From Salifodinibacter halophilus (GTDB taxonomy: Bacteria; Pseudomonadota; Gammaproteobacteria; Nevskiales; Salinisphaeraceae), in assembly GCA_012999515.1 (NCBI GenBank), contig JABEEB010000001.1, positions 1,116,001 to 1,180,000 of the forward strand: a stretch of 64,000 bases of DNA, written 5' to 3'. The position numbers and the translations under genes were made by a program. Of the stretch, positions 49,039 to 58,544 are shown in pieces. Position 1 is the first letter of the stretch. Every line of letters begins with the position of its first letter. The notes beneath the pieces were generated by a model. The model searched no databases, was not told where the DNA came from, and worked only from the letters and a program-made list of their open reading frames with translations.

Positions 49039-50508
49039 CTACCACAGCCAACCGATGATCAGGTAAGGCACCAGAGTGGCCAACACCACACAGAATATAT
49101 TGAGCGCCAGCCCGGCTCGTATCATGGACTGGATTCGCATGCGCCCGGTCGCAAATATAATGGCGTTCGGCGGCGTGGCCACCGGCATCATGAATGCGCA
49201 GCTCGCCGCAATTGCCGCCGGCACGGTGAGTAGCAGCACCTCGATATCCATCGACATCGCAAGCGCGCCTAGTAGCGGCATGAACACGGCCGCGGTGGCC
49301 GTGTTCGACGAGACTTCGGTCAGCGAAATGATGACTACAACCACTGCCCCGACCATTAGCACCAGCGGCAAGGCATAAAACACTTCCATCTGTGTCGCGA
49401 TCCACTCAGCCAGCCCAGTGGCTTTGATCGCTGAAGCAAGCGCCAAACCGCCGCCGAACAACAGCAATACCCCCCAGGGCACATTGGCTTCGTTCTCCCA
49501 ACCCATCAACCGCGAATTCTGGCCGTCACTAGCGGGGATTATGAACAGCGCCACGCCGATGAACATGGCAATCATGGCGTCCGACAGCCATGAAACCCCG
49601 ACACTGGACAGCAGCGGCCGGCAGATCCAAAGCACGGCCGCCAGCAAAAACATGCCGCCGACGCGTTTTTCCGCGCTCGACAAGGGACCGAGTTTGTGCA
49701 ACTCGTTACGCAACATATCGCGACCGGCAGCGCCGGTATCCAGCTCAAAGCCGCCCCGAACCAACCACATCCAGGCTGCGGCCATCATCGTGATCGACAC
49801 CGGCACACCAACAATCATCCACTGGACAAAACCGATATCAATATTCTGATTCGAGGAGAGATAGCCGGCCAACAGCGCGTTGGGCGGCGTGCCGATCAAA
49901 GTGGCCACACCACCAATCGACGCCGAGTACGCGATCGCCAGCAGCAGCCGCGTGGCGTAGCGTTCAACTTCGGGCGAATCGCTGTCAGCCATGAGGTTAA
50001 CCACCGACATACCGATCGGCAGCATCATGATCGAGGTCGCGGTGTTGGAAACCCACATGCTAATGAAACCGGTGGCGATCATGAATCCGGCGATCTGGCG
50101 GGCCGGACGCGTGCCCACCGCTAGCAGCGTCGTCAGTGCGATCCGCCGATGCAGGTTCCAGCGTTGCATGGACAAGCCAATGAGAAAGCCACCCAAGAAC
50201 AAAAAGATGATGTCGTCGGCATAGCTGTGGGCTAAATCCTGGAACGAACCGATGCCGATCGCCGGACCGAGCGCGAGCGGCAAAAGAGCGGTCGCCGGAA
50301 TCGGGATCGCCTCGGTCGCCCACCACGTGGCCATGAATAAGGCCAGTCCAGCACAGTGCCAGGCCGCTGCATCCATACCGGCGGGCACCGGCAGGACAAG
50401 CGTAGCGATCAGAAAAGCCGGCCCAAGCACAAGTCCGACACGGACCGCCGTGCTCTTCGAACGAGCACTTTGCTGATTTGTCGACACACTATCCTGGCTC
50501 GGGCCCAT
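49039..50508 (-). CDS. DASS/SLC13-family anion:sodium symporter
   Basis: A 489-residue carrier with about 11-13 membrane segments. The two SNT substrate/sodium motifs are clear: WVSNTATSIMMLPIG and EVSSNTATAAVFMPLLG; ATWWATEAIPIPATAL and PPNALLAGYL are also family hallmarks. Members import dicarboxylates, citrate or sulfate. No adjacent metabolic gene indicates the substrate. It is enclosed by two degenerate repeat blocks in direct orientation (48630-49020 and 50572-50745). Confidence 0.92.
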   Translation of the reverse strand: MGPSQDSVSTNQQSARSKSTAVRVGLVLGPAFLIATLVLPVPAGMDAAAWHCAGLALFMATWWATEAIPIPATALLPLALGPAIGIGSFQDLAHSYADDIIFLFLGGFLIGLSMQRWNLHRRIALTTLLAVGTRPARQIAGFMIATGFISMWVSNTATSIMMLPIGMSVVNLMADSDSPEVERYATRLLLAIAYSASIGGVATLIGTPPNALLAGYLSSNQNIDIGFVQWMIVGVPVSITMMAAAWMWLVRGGFELDTGAAGRDMLRNELHKLGPLSSAEKRVGGMFLLAAVLWICRPLLSSVGVSWLSDAMIAMFIGVALFIIPASDGQNSRLMGWENEANVPWGVLLLFGGGLALASAIKATGLAEWIATQMEVFYALPLVLMVGAVVVVIISLTEVSSNTATAAVFMPLLGALAMSMDIEVLLLTVPAAIAASCAFMMPVATPPNAIIFATGRMRIQSMIRAGLALNIFCVVLATLVPYLIIGWLW

Positions 50509-50538
50509 GGCTTTCCTCCCTGTTTTGCAAGTCGATTT

Positions 50539-50745
50539 TTCCAGGGCAGCATATTAAACCCCAGAAGTTCCGATCCATGGGCAACAAGGCTGCTCACCTA
50601 CGACCGCCATCAAGTATCGCGGGATAAAGGGCACGCCGGCCGAGGCCGCGCACAAGAGCTGCGCCAAGTGGCGGCAAACCGCAGAACCGGCGATCGAGCA
50701 AACGTTCACACCATTAACAACGGATGCCTCTAGCACCGAATCTCG
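50539..50745 (+). repeat. Element left half (copy L) joined to degenerate repeat
   Basis: TTCCAGGGCAGCATATTAAA is a decayed left terminal repeat, followed by AGAAGTTCCGATCCA, a joint also seen in copy M (53505-53545). The degenerate repeat shared with 48630-49020 follows, including TGCCTCTAGC near 50725. Confidence 0.5.
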
Positions 50746-51225
50746 CGTTTGCATCACCCAATGAGAGACATTAGAGTCAAATTCGCAGGTATAAAAAGAG
50801 GATAAATCAAACCTGCCTTAGCATAGACGCAGCAAAGCCGATCGCCGTGACGTGCTACAGGTCAACGTTTGGCACGCATGCTGCATACGTGCTTTTATAT
50901 AAAAAAGAATATAACTTGCCATTCCGGCAAGCGGCCGGTGTATTACACACGACTGAAGAGCGTCTACGTGGCACTAACAGATGTCGCCTGTCTATTGACC
51001 GCAGCAAAGACAGACATGGCCATTCGCCGGGGCCGACTCCACAGGTCCGGTACTCGCCCTCCGTCTGGCCGAGGCCCCGGAGGCGGCATGCGCGACCACG
51101 AGGCGGCCGCCCAAGGACCATAGCTGGCTCGAGCCCGCTGATTAACAGATCGCACAGTGCTGATTCGAGTATTCACCCGACTCAGTGCCAATCAACGACA
51201 ATAAGCGACTATTAGGAAGAGCAGA
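50746..51225. other. Non-coding stretch, possible vestigial transposase
   Basis: No convincing gene. CAGGTCAACGTTTGGCACGC at ~50859 resembles the interior of the palindromic element. Around 50900-51060 translated fragments recall an IS5-type transposase (LPFRQAAGVL, then in another frame ADSTG), but frames are broken and the likeness is weak. The end contains the BCCT promoter and its ribosome binding site AGGAAGAG. Confidence 0.25.
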
Positions 51226-53268
51226 ATGAGCAAACAAGAAACAGCGGGGCGCGGAGGTGACCGAGTCAACCCGGTCGTCTTCTTTGGTTCTTCGCTAGCC
51301 ATCCTGATCTTTGCCCTCTGGACCATCCTGTTTACCGGAGCGGCCGAGACGTGGATTAATACGGTACTCAGCTGGGTATCCCACACCTTTGGCTGGTACT
51401 ACTTCCTGACCGTGGTCATATATCTGGTATTCGTCATTGGCGTGGCGCTCTCGCGCTTCGGCGATATCAAACTAGGACCGGCGCACTCCAAGCCCGAGTT
51501 CAATATCCTGTCCTGGGCAGCAATGCTGTTCGCCGCCGGCATCGGTATCGATCTACTATTCTTCTGTCTCGCCGAGCCAGTGACCCAATTCCTGTCAGCG
51601 CCGGGCGTCGAGGGCATGAGCGACGCCCAAGCGGCTCGCCACTCCATGGAGCTGACCTTCCTGCATTGGGGGGTTTCCGGCTGGGGTATCTACACGCTTG
51701 TGGGCATGTCCCTGGCGTATTTCAGCTATCGACACAATTTGCCGCTGACCATCCGCTCCGCCCTTTATCCGATCTTCGGCAAAGGCATTTACGGGCCCAT
51801 CGGCCACACTGTCGATATCGCCGCGGTTCTGGGCACGGTGTTCGGTATCGCGACCAGCTTAGGCATTGGCGTGATTCAGCTCAATGCGGGGCTGAACCTT
51901 ATATTCAACGTGCCGGAGAGCACCCTGGTCCAGGCAGCGCTGGTGGTCATGATCATCGTGTTTGCCACCATTTCTGCGGTGACCGGTGTGGAGAAGGGCA
52001 TCCGACGGTTGTCCGAGTTCAACATGCTGTTGACGCTCCTACTCTTGCTATTCGTGCTCTTAGCCGGCAACACCGTATTTCTGCTCAACGCGCTCATCAC
52101 CAACGTAGGTGATTACGTCACCCATTTCGTTGACCTGTCGCTGACCACCTATGCCTTCGACCGGCCCACGGAATGGCTCAATGCCTGGACCTTGTTCTTC
52201 TGGGCCTGGTGGATCGCATGGGGGCCGTTCGTGGGCCTGTTCCTGGCACGCATCTCACGCGGGCGCTCCATCCGGCAGTTCACCGCTGGCACCCTGCTTC
52301 TGCCGATGACTTTCATGATGGCCTGGATGTCGATCATCGGGAACAGCGGCATCGACATGGTTATGAGCGGCGCCAACGATTTTGCGCAGCAGACCATGAA
52401 CCACCCCGCTTCCTCGATCTATCTGTTCCTCACTGAATTGCCGTGGACGGGCATTACCACGATCGTGACCACGATCCTGGCGATCGTGTTCTTCGTCACC
52501 TCGGGGGACTCGGGGGCGCTGGTGCTGTCCAACTTCACCGCGATCCTGAGCGACGTCAATCACGACGCGCCCACCTGGATGCGCATTCTGTGGGCGGCAG
52601 TAATCGGCATCGTGACCCTGGCGCTACTAACGGCCGGCGGACTAACGGCCCTGCAAAGTACGACCGTCATCATGGGGCTACCGTTTTCGGTGGTGCTCTT
52701 CTTCATCATGGCGGGCCTACTCATGGCGCTGCGGGCGGAGACACTCAAAAAGGACAGCCGCGGCCCCATCCAGCCTCGCGGCGCCGCATCCCCCGAAAGC
52801 GGCGCTCATTGGCAGCAGCGGCTGCGTCGCGCCATGAGTTTCCCCGGCCACGAGCAGGCACGACGTTACATCACGGATATTGTTCAGCCGGCCATGGAAG
52901 AGGTCCGTGACGCACTGCAACAACAAGATCTGCGATCGGAAGTCAGCACGACTGTCGACAATGACGGCGGGCTCGGCCTGTCCGTTGCCTTGGGCGAAGA
53001 GCAGGATTTCCTCTACGAAGTCCGGTTGCGTGAAGCCGTCACACCCGCCTTCGCCATCCGCCCGCATATGCAGAACACCTGGTACTTCCGTCTCGAAGTC
53101 CACCTGCAGGAAGGCGGCGAGGGCTACGATTTGATGGATTACACCCGGCAACAGGTCATTGAGGACATCCTCGACCAATACGAACGCCACCTGGATTTCC
53201 TACAGCTCTGCCGCGAGGCGCCGGGCCACGTTTCCATGCCCGACAACGACACCTCATCCATTAGCTGA
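51226..53268 (+). CDS. betT: BCCT-family choline/betaine transporter (BetT-like)
   Basis: A 680-residue carrier with 12 membrane helices. The BCCT signature is WAWWIAWGPFVGLFLARISRGR near residue 325, with aromatic choline-box residues nearby. The long (~170-residue) C-terminal cytoplasmic tail is typical of the osmoregulated BetT subtype. It uses the sodium or proton gradient to import choline or glycine betaine as compatible solute, which fits a salt-tolerant host. AGGAAGAG precedes the ATG. No betA/betB genes are adjacent. Confidence 0.93.
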   Translation: MSKQETAGRGGDRVNPVVFFGSSLAILIFALWTILFTGAAETWINTVLSWVSHTFGWYYFLTVVIYLVFVIGVALSRFGDIKLGPAHSKPEFNILSWAAMLFAAGIGIDLLFFCLAEPVTQFLSAPGVEGMSDAQAARHSMELTFLHWGVSGWGIYTLVGMSLAYFSYRHNLPLTIRSALYPIFGKGIYGPIGHTVDIAAVLGTVFGIATSLGIGVIQLNAGLNLIFNVPESTLVQAALVVMIIVFATISAVTGVEKGIRRLSEFNMLLTLLLLLFVLLAGNTVFLLNALITNVGDYVTHFVDLSLTTYAFDRPTEWLNAWTLFFWAWWIAWGPFVGLFLARISRGRSIRQFTAGTLLLPMTFMMAWMSIIGNSGIDMVMSGANDFAQQTMNHPASSIYLFLTELPWTGITTIVTTILAIVFFVTSGDSGALVLSNFTAILSDVNHDAPTWMRILWAAVIGIVTLALLTAGGLTALQSTTVIMGLPFSVVLFFIMAGLLMALRAETLKKDSRGPIQPRGAASPESGAHWQQRLRRAMSFPGHEQARRYITDIVQPAMEEVRDALQQQDLRSEVSTTVDNDGGLGLSVALGEEQDFLYEVRLREAVTPAFAIRPHMQNTWYFRLEVHLQEGGEGYDLMDYTRQQVIEDILDQYERHLDFLQLCREAPGHVSMPDNDTSSIS

Positions 53269-53317
53269 TTGGGAAAAGCATGCCCCGAGGCAGCATCGTG
53301 CTCTCGATGCTAAGCGC

Positions 53318-53349
53318 CTAGGCCGGTGCTACTGTCAGCACCGGCCTAG
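53318..53349 (+). terminator. Hairpin 1 after betT
   Basis: CTAGGCCGGTGCT pairs perfectly with AGCACCGGCCTAG around ACTGTC. It begins 50 bp after the betT stop. No T-run follows. Confidence 0.6.
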
Positions 53350-53376
53350 CGGCACGGGACGGGCAAAAGACAAAGC

Positions 53377-53412
53377 TCGGCGGTCAGCAACAGTTCTGTT
53401 GCTGACCGCCGA
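53377..53412 (+). terminator. Hairpin 2 after betT, 17-bp perfect stem
   Basis: TCGGCGGTCAGCAACAG pairs with its exact complement around a 2-nt TT core (practically a 3-4-nt loop). It lies 28 bp after hairpin 1 and also lacks a T-run; the pair may act together or protect mRNA ends. Confidence 0.6.
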
Positions 53413-53504
53413 CTACATGTTCCCGGGGCTCGATTGCCCTAACCCCGCCCCAATACATAGCGACCTGACCTATCTCGGATTGCCGGGCAGATTTCCGCGG
53501 GAAT

Positions 53505-53665
53505 TTCCGGGGACAGTATATTTAACTTCGGAAGTTCCGATCCAAACCGATCTCGCAACAAGCCCTCGGTGGTCGCGGGCCAGATGCGTCGGTGCAAGGT
53601 GCCAGCTCGAGACCGCCCTAGCCTACGGCGATAACTGCCGCACCGTGATCGACGCAGTCTGGCCC
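53505..53665 (+). repeat. Element left half (copy M) joined to degenerate repeat
   Basis: TTCCGGGGACAGTATATTTA is a well-kept left terminal repeat. It then joins GGAAGTTCCGATCCA as in copy L. From ~53565 the sequence resembles 48757-48860 (GGTGGTCGCGG, CCCTAGCCTA, CGTGATCGACG). Confidence 0.55.
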
Positions 53666-53722
53666 GCCAGTTTCGAACAGGGCGCCAGTTTCCGTCCTGG
53701 CTGCTCTCCTAGCTAATGCTAG

Positions 53723-55252
53723 CTAGTTGGTTGACGCGGATGTCTCTTCCATAGTTTTCCGCACTCGTCGCCGCAGCACCGGGCCGATCACGTAGGGCAA
53801 CACCAAGCCCAACCCGGCAACAACCCAAAAACCTATGGCCAGAGGGCTGCTCCAGAGAATGCTCCAATCACCATCCGACAGCACAAGGGCATGGCTTAAG
53901 TTCTTCTCCATTTCCGGCCCGAGTAACAGGCCGAGAATGATCGGCACCAGCGGTATTTCCAGCTTGCGCAGCACGAAGCCGGCAACGCCGAATGCCACCA
54001 TCATGTACAGGTCGAATGGACTGTGGCTGATCGAGTAAATGCCGACGAAAGCCACCATGGTCACCACTGGCAACAAATACATTGGCGGCACCGACAGCAG
54101 CTTCACAAACAACCCCACCAGCGGAATATTCAGCAACAATAGCAGCGCATTGCCAATCAGCAACGCGGCGATGACCCCCCAGACGATCTCCGCATTTTGG
54201 GTGAACATGAGCGGTCCGGGCGTGATGTCGAGCGAAATCAGCATCGCCAACAGCACGGCTGTGGTGCCACTGCCCGGCACCCCGAGCGTCAGCATGGGCA
54301 CAAGAGCGCCGGATGAGGCACCGTTGTTGCCGGCCTCCGGGGCCGCCACACCTCGCAGGTCTCCCTCACCGAAGCTGGCCCGCTTGCCCAGGTACTTCTT
54401 TTCCAGTGTGTAACTGATAAAACTCCCTAGAGATGCACCCGCACCGGGCAGAACGCCGGCAAAAAACCCCAGAATGCCGCCACGAAACAACGTTGGCAGC
54501 GCCGAGAAAACATCCCGAGGTCGGAGCATCAATTTGCCGAGCCGCACCATCTTGCGACCGGCGCCGGCCCGCTGCTCAATAAAGAACAGCAGCTCGGAGA
54601 TCGCGAATAACCCGACGATTGCCAGGATGAAATCCACACCCTCGTGGAGTTTCAGGAGGCCGAAGGTGTAGCGCTCAGTGCCGGTGGCAATGTCGATACC
54701 AACCGTGGAGATCATCAATCCCAATGCGGCGGCCACCACCGTCTTCACCGGATTCTTGCCGGCAATACCACCCAGTGTCGCGAATGCCAGCACGAAGAGC
54801 GCAAAATACTCAGCCGGACCGAAGGTAAGAGCAAAACGGGCCAACACTGGCGCCAGCATGATCAAACCAACGGTACCAATGAGCGTGCCCGCAAAGCAGG
54901 CGATGGCAGACATCCCCAGCGCCTCGGCGGCCTTGCCGTTCTGCGCCATGGGATAACCATCGAGGCACGTCATCATGGCCGGTTCATCGCCCGGAATATT
55001 CAGCAGAATGGAAGAGATCCGACCGCCATACATCGCGCCGGCATACACCGACGTCAGAAGGATCATGGCGGTTTCCGGGGACAACCCGAGCGTAAAGGCA
55101 AGCGGGATCAGGATCGCCACACCGTTGGCGGGACCGAGGCCGGGTAACGCACCGATCAGCGTGCCGATGAAAGCGCCAAACAACGCGAACATCAGGTTAG
55201 TGGGCGTCATAGCAACGGCGAAACCGTGCATCAGGAGCTGGATCGTTTCCAT
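53723..55252 (-). CDS. tctA: Tripartite tricarboxylate transporter large permease TctA
   Basis: A 509-residue, ~12-helix membrane protein. TctA hallmarks: GTLIGALPGLGPANGVAILIPL, MYGGRISSILLNIPGDEPA and GVLPGAGASLGSFISYTLEKK, GVAAPEAGNNGASSGALVP. It is the channel of a TTT-family importer for tricarboxylates or related acids. Its ATG overlaps the tctB stop by one base (TGATG). Confidence 0.96.
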   Translation of the reverse strand: METIQLLMHGFAVAMTPTNLMFALFGAFIGTLIGALPGLGPANGVAILIPLAFTLGLSPETAMILLTSVYAGAMYGGRISSILLNIPGDEPAMMTCLDGYPMAQNGKAAEALGMSAIACFAGTLIGTVGLIMLAPVLARFALTFGPAEYFALFVLAFATLGGIAGKNPVKTVVAAALGLMISTVGIDIATGTERYTFGLLKLHEGVDFILAIVGLFAISELLFFIEQRAGAGRKMVRLGKLMLRPRDVFSALPTLFRGGILGFFAGVLPGAGASLGSFISYTLEKKYLGKRASFGEGDLRGVAAPEAGNNGASSGALVPMLTLGVPGSGTTAVLLAMLISLDITPGPLMFTQNAEIVWGVIAALLIGNALLLLLNIPLVGLFVKLLSVPPMYLLPVVTMVAFVGIYSISHSPFDLYMMVAFGVAGFVLRKLEIPLVPIILGLLLGPEMEKNLSHALVLSDGDWSILWSSPLAIGFWVVAGLGLVLPYVIGPVLRRRVRKTMEETSASTN

Positions 55253-55698
55253 CAGACCATCCCCAAAAGCCCGGCGGGCAAGCTCAGTGCCAGCAGGTTA
55301 TTGAACAAGAAAAACACCACGACCGCCCCGATCAGGCCGGTCAAAAAGGCCGGCACCGGCCGCGCGCCCATGAGCCAGCACAGCGTGCCGACCGCCAAAG
55401 TGGTGGCAATCACGAATCCGAGCGGCTCCAGAAGCAAGCTGTAAACGACAAGGATTGCGATCGACAGCAGGATCTCGACGGCCGTCCGGCCCCGGGGCCA
55501 TTGGGCGTCCGGGTCCGGCCTGACTATCAGATAACCGCTGGACAGAGCCAGCACAACGGCGAGCAGAGTCGGGAAGGTTTCCGGACCGATACCTTCGGCG
55601 GCGCCGAAAGGCTCGGGCCATTGTTGCGCGGTCCAACCATAGACGATGGCAAGAACGAACAGCCCGATTCCTAGGATGCGATCCCCCCGGGCTGTCAT
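55252..55698 (-). CDS. tctB: Tripartite tricarboxylate transporter small permease TctB
   Basis: A 148-residue protein with four hydrophobic segments and the family pattern GAAEGIGPETFPTLLAVVLALSSGYLI. It is the small membrane subunit. The start overlaps the tctC stop by four bases (ATGA), so the three subunits are translationally coupled. Confidence 0.93.
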   Translation of the reverse strand: MTARGDRILGIGLFVLAIVYGWTAQQWPEPFGAAEGIGPETFPTLLAVVLALSSGYLIVRPDPDAQWPRGRTAVEILLSIAILVVYSLLLEPLGFVIATTLAVGTLCWLMGARPVPAFLTGLIGAVVVFFLFNNLLALSLPAGLLGMV

Positions 55699-56672
55699 TG
55701 CATGAGCCCGATGTCACGGGACAGCTGTTCGATGTCTTTCACCTGCTGGCGGACATAGTCGTCAAACTTCTTGGACCCGGGGTGGAAAGGCATCAAGCCA
55801 TTCTTTTTCATGACCTCTTTCCAGGCATCACTCCTGTAGAGCTCGTCGATGGCCTGCGTCCAGTACTGCTTGGCAGCATCGGAAGCGCCTTTGGGCATGT
55901 AAAAGCCGCGCCAGTTCGGCCCGAGGACATCAATGCCTTGCTCACGAGCGGTGGGAATATTGTCGAATGGCTTGGGCAGGCGCTCCTTCGACAGCACGGC
56001 CAGGACGCGCACATCACCAGACTCCATAAAGCCCGTAGTCTCGGAAATGTCGCCGGTAAAAGCATCGACCTGGCCACCAACCACTTGCGTCAGCGCCTCG
56101 CCCCCATTGTTGTAGGACAAATAGGGGATACTCGCCAGTTTCTTGATACCCGCTTTTTGAGCGACGAGCAGGACCTTGAGGTGATCCCAGCCACCGCGGG
56201 CACTCGCTCCGGCAAATTTAACCGAGCGCGGATCGTCTTTCAGCGCGTTTACAAGCTGGTTGAGATTGTCGTATTGGGATTCTTGGCGCACGGCGATCAC
56301 GCCGAAATCCGAGCCAACCGCGCCGATCCACTCGACCATACCGACTTTCATGCCGGGGAACTGCTTCTGGGCTAGTCGCGTAGTGGTAGCGGTCGAGGCG
56401 GCGACAAGCAGGTTGTTGTCGTCACCCCGTTTGCTGACGGTATGCGAGAAGGCAACACCACCGCCGGCACCAGCCATGTTGGTGGTTTGCACACTGGAGG
56501 GAACGAGATCGAGCGATTTGAGAACCCGGCCCGCGCTACGGCAGGTAAAGTCCCAGCCGCCGCCGGGGTCGGACGGGGCAATGCATTCAACCTTGCCGGC
56601 GGGCTCCCAGGCAAAGGCGGACAGGCTGAACATGGCTAGTGCCATGAGCAACAGGCTTCGTTTGAATATCAT
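55695..56672 (-). CDS. tctC: Tripartite tricarboxylate transporter binding protein TctC
   Basis: A ~325-residue periplasmic solute-binding protein. Signal peptide MIFKRSLLLMALAMFSLSAFA; family blocks ECIAPSDPGGGWDFTCRS, NMAGAGGGVAF, KFAGASARGGWDH and VLGPNWRGFYMP. The ATG at 56672 has AGGTGA upstream; a GTG three codons earlier is possible. It is the first gene of tctCBA and stands divergent from the two-component genes that probably control it. Confidence 0.95.
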   Translation of the reverse strand: MIFKRSLLLMALAMFSLSAFAWEPAGKVECIAPSDPGGGWDFTCRSAGRVLKSLDLVPSSVQTTNMAGAGGGVAFSHTVSKRGDDNNLLVAASTATTTRLAQKQFPGMKVGMVEWIGAVGSDFGVIAVRQESQYDNLNQLVNALKDDPRSVKFAGASARGGWDHLKVLLVAQKAGIKKLASIPYLSYNNGGEALTQVVGGQVDAFTGDISETTGFMESGDVRVLAVLSKERLPKPFDNIPTAREQGIDVLGPNWRGFYMPKGASDAAKQYWTQAIDELYRSDAWKEVMKKNGLMPFHPGSKKFDDYVRQQVKDIEQLSRDIGLMQ

Positions 56673-56909
56673 GATGATCACCTCATTATGCTGTTATCGC
56701 CGTATCAGAGTGTTGCTCTCCCCGGACTACCGTATGAGCAGCCGGATAGCCCTTATGTTAAGGCTATAAATCATGATGCGGTGATGTAAGCATTCTGCGC
56801 GTAATGCCTTTAAACATCATTCCGGGCGTTTTATACATTTTGGTCACGGACAAGTGCCATCGCTGTACATTACGCTGACCGACGATGTTTCAGAAGGTTT
56901 CCCCACGCC

Positions 56910-58544
56910 ATGCGACTCGCCTTCAACCGCCTGGCCCTGAAAACACGGATGACATTGGTGCTAGTCCTGGTTACCGCAATCCAGGCCGCATTGATCGTCG
57001 CCGTGGCTGGCTATTACCTCAGCGATTCGCTTTATGACCAGACCAGGCAGCGAGCCCTGATGGTGGCGCGGACGGTTGCGGCTATGCCGTCGGTTATCGA
57101 CGGCATTCAGGCACGGGATACCGACGGCCTGACAAAGCTCAGCCAACGCCTGGCCGAGACCAACGAGGCGCTATTCATCGTGATTGGCGATCAGGAAGGG
57201 ATACGCCTGGCCCACCCCACTCCCGACCAGATCGGCGACCCCATGGCAGAGGATGAAGGTGATCAGGCCACGCGCGCGCTTCAGCAGGGTCGTGCCTATG
57301 TCGATAGTGCCATCGGCAGTCTCGGGCCATCGATGCGAGGCAAAGCTCCCGTGATCAACCCGGCGACCGGGGACATCATTGGTATTGTCTCCGTCGGTTA
57401 TGGACTGGATCAGGTTGAGGCCACGATAGCGCGCCACAATCGAGTGCTTTACGCTCTGATGGCGGTGATGCTGGCGGCCAGCATCGTCGTGGCGATCTGG
57501 ATGGCCCGGCGTTTCAAACGCGCCATCTTCGACCTGGAACCCGAGACCATCGCAGCCCTCTTTGAAGAACGAAACGCCACACTGCAATCGGTTCGCGAGG
57601 GCATCATCGCCATCGACCGAGCGAGCATTGTCACCACCTTCAACCGAACCGCGATTGAGACACTCGGGCTGGATCCGGACACCCAGCTGACAGGTCGCCC
57701 CGTCGACGACATCCTGCCCGGCAATAACCTGACATCCGTACTCGAAACGGGGGACCCCGCATTCGACCGGGAAGTCTGGTTCCGGGATCGCCAGATGATC
57801 GTCAACCGGATACCGGTCAAACAAGACGGCGTCATCATCGGCGTGGTTGCCAGCTTCCGGCTGCGTGATGAACTGGATCAAGTGAGTCGCCAGCTCACCC
57901 GCATCCAGCAGTACGCCGATACGCTACGCAGCCAAACCCACGAATACGCCAACAAACTCCATACCATTGCTGGCCTGATCCAGATCGGCGCTAATGAACA
58001 GGCACTCGCCCTGATTGGCGACGAGGTCAGCGACCACCAATCGGTGATTCACCTGCTTCTTGAAGCAGTGCCGGATCCCATCCTGTCGGGCTGTCTGCTG
58101 GGCAAGTACAACCGGGCCCGGGAAATGGGGCAACAGCTGGTAATTGACCCGGACAGCCGGATGCAGGACCTGCCGGATGCCCTGCCCCGAGATCAACTGG
58201 TGAGCGTCGTGGGCAATCTTATCGACAATGCCCTGGAGGCGACAGCCCGAAACATGGGCGACGGTGGCACGGTACACATCAGCATGACGGATCTCGGTCA
58301 TGACCTCGTGTTTGAAATCGAGGACCAGGGGCCCGGCATTTCTGAGGCGCAACGTGAGCGCATCTTTGAATGGGAAGTCAGCGAGAAGGGTACCGGGGAT
58401 CACGGCATTGGCCTTTATCGGGTCTGGCAGTTCGTCAACCAATGGGGCGGCAGCGTTACGGTGGACGAACGACAACCGATGGGCAGTCGGTTCACGTTGT
58501 ACCTCACGAAAACGCCTGCCCAGACGGAGGGAGAACGAGGTTGA
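56910..58544 (+). CDS. CitA/DcuS-type sensor histidine kinase
   Basis: A 544-residue kinase: membrane helix at ~15-40, periplasmic PAS-like (sCache) sensor to ~175, a second helix at ~178-198, a cytoplasmic PAS domain, then the dimerisation helix with the phospho-accepting His in LRSQTHEYANKLHTIAGLIQ and an ATPase domain with DNALEAT and EDQGPGISEAQ. CitA/DcuS kinases sense di- and tricarboxylates directly in the periplasm. It is divergent from tctCBA, so regulation of that importer is likely. Confidence 0.92.
   Translation: MRLAFNRLALKTRMTLVLVLVTAIQAALIVAVAGYYLSDSLYDQTRQRALMVARTVAAMPSVIDGIQARDTDGLTKLSQRLAETNEALFIVIGDQEGIRLAHPTPDQIGDPMAEDEGDQATRALQQGRAYVDSAIGSLGPSMRGKAPVINPATGDIIGIVSVGYGLDQVEATIARHNRVLYALMAVMLAASIVVAIWMARRFKRAIFDLEPETIAALFEERNATLQSVREGIIAIDRASIVTTFNRTAIETLGLDPDTQLTGRPVDDILPGNNLTSVLETGDPAFDREVWFRDRQMIVNRIPVKQDGVIIGVVASFRLRDELDQVSRQLTRIQQYADTLRSQTHEYANKLHTIAGLIQIGANEQALALIGDEVSDHQSVIHLLLEAVPDPILSGCLLGKYNRAREMGQQLVIDPDSRMQDLPDALPRDQLVSVVGNLIDNALEATARNMGDGGTVHISMTDLGHDLVFEIEDQGPGISEAQRERIFEWEVSEKGTGDHGIGLYRVWQFVNQWGGSVTVDERQPMGSRFTLYLTKTPAQTEGERG

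Noticed and set aside
50847-51215. Open frame of 122 codons as a gene
   Set aside because: Composition changes along its length, it has no ribosome site and its fragments resemble a broken transposase at best.
53159-53716. Open frame of 185 codons across the betT end
   Set aside because: It overlaps betT in another frame, runs through both hairpins and through element copy M, and has no plausible start.
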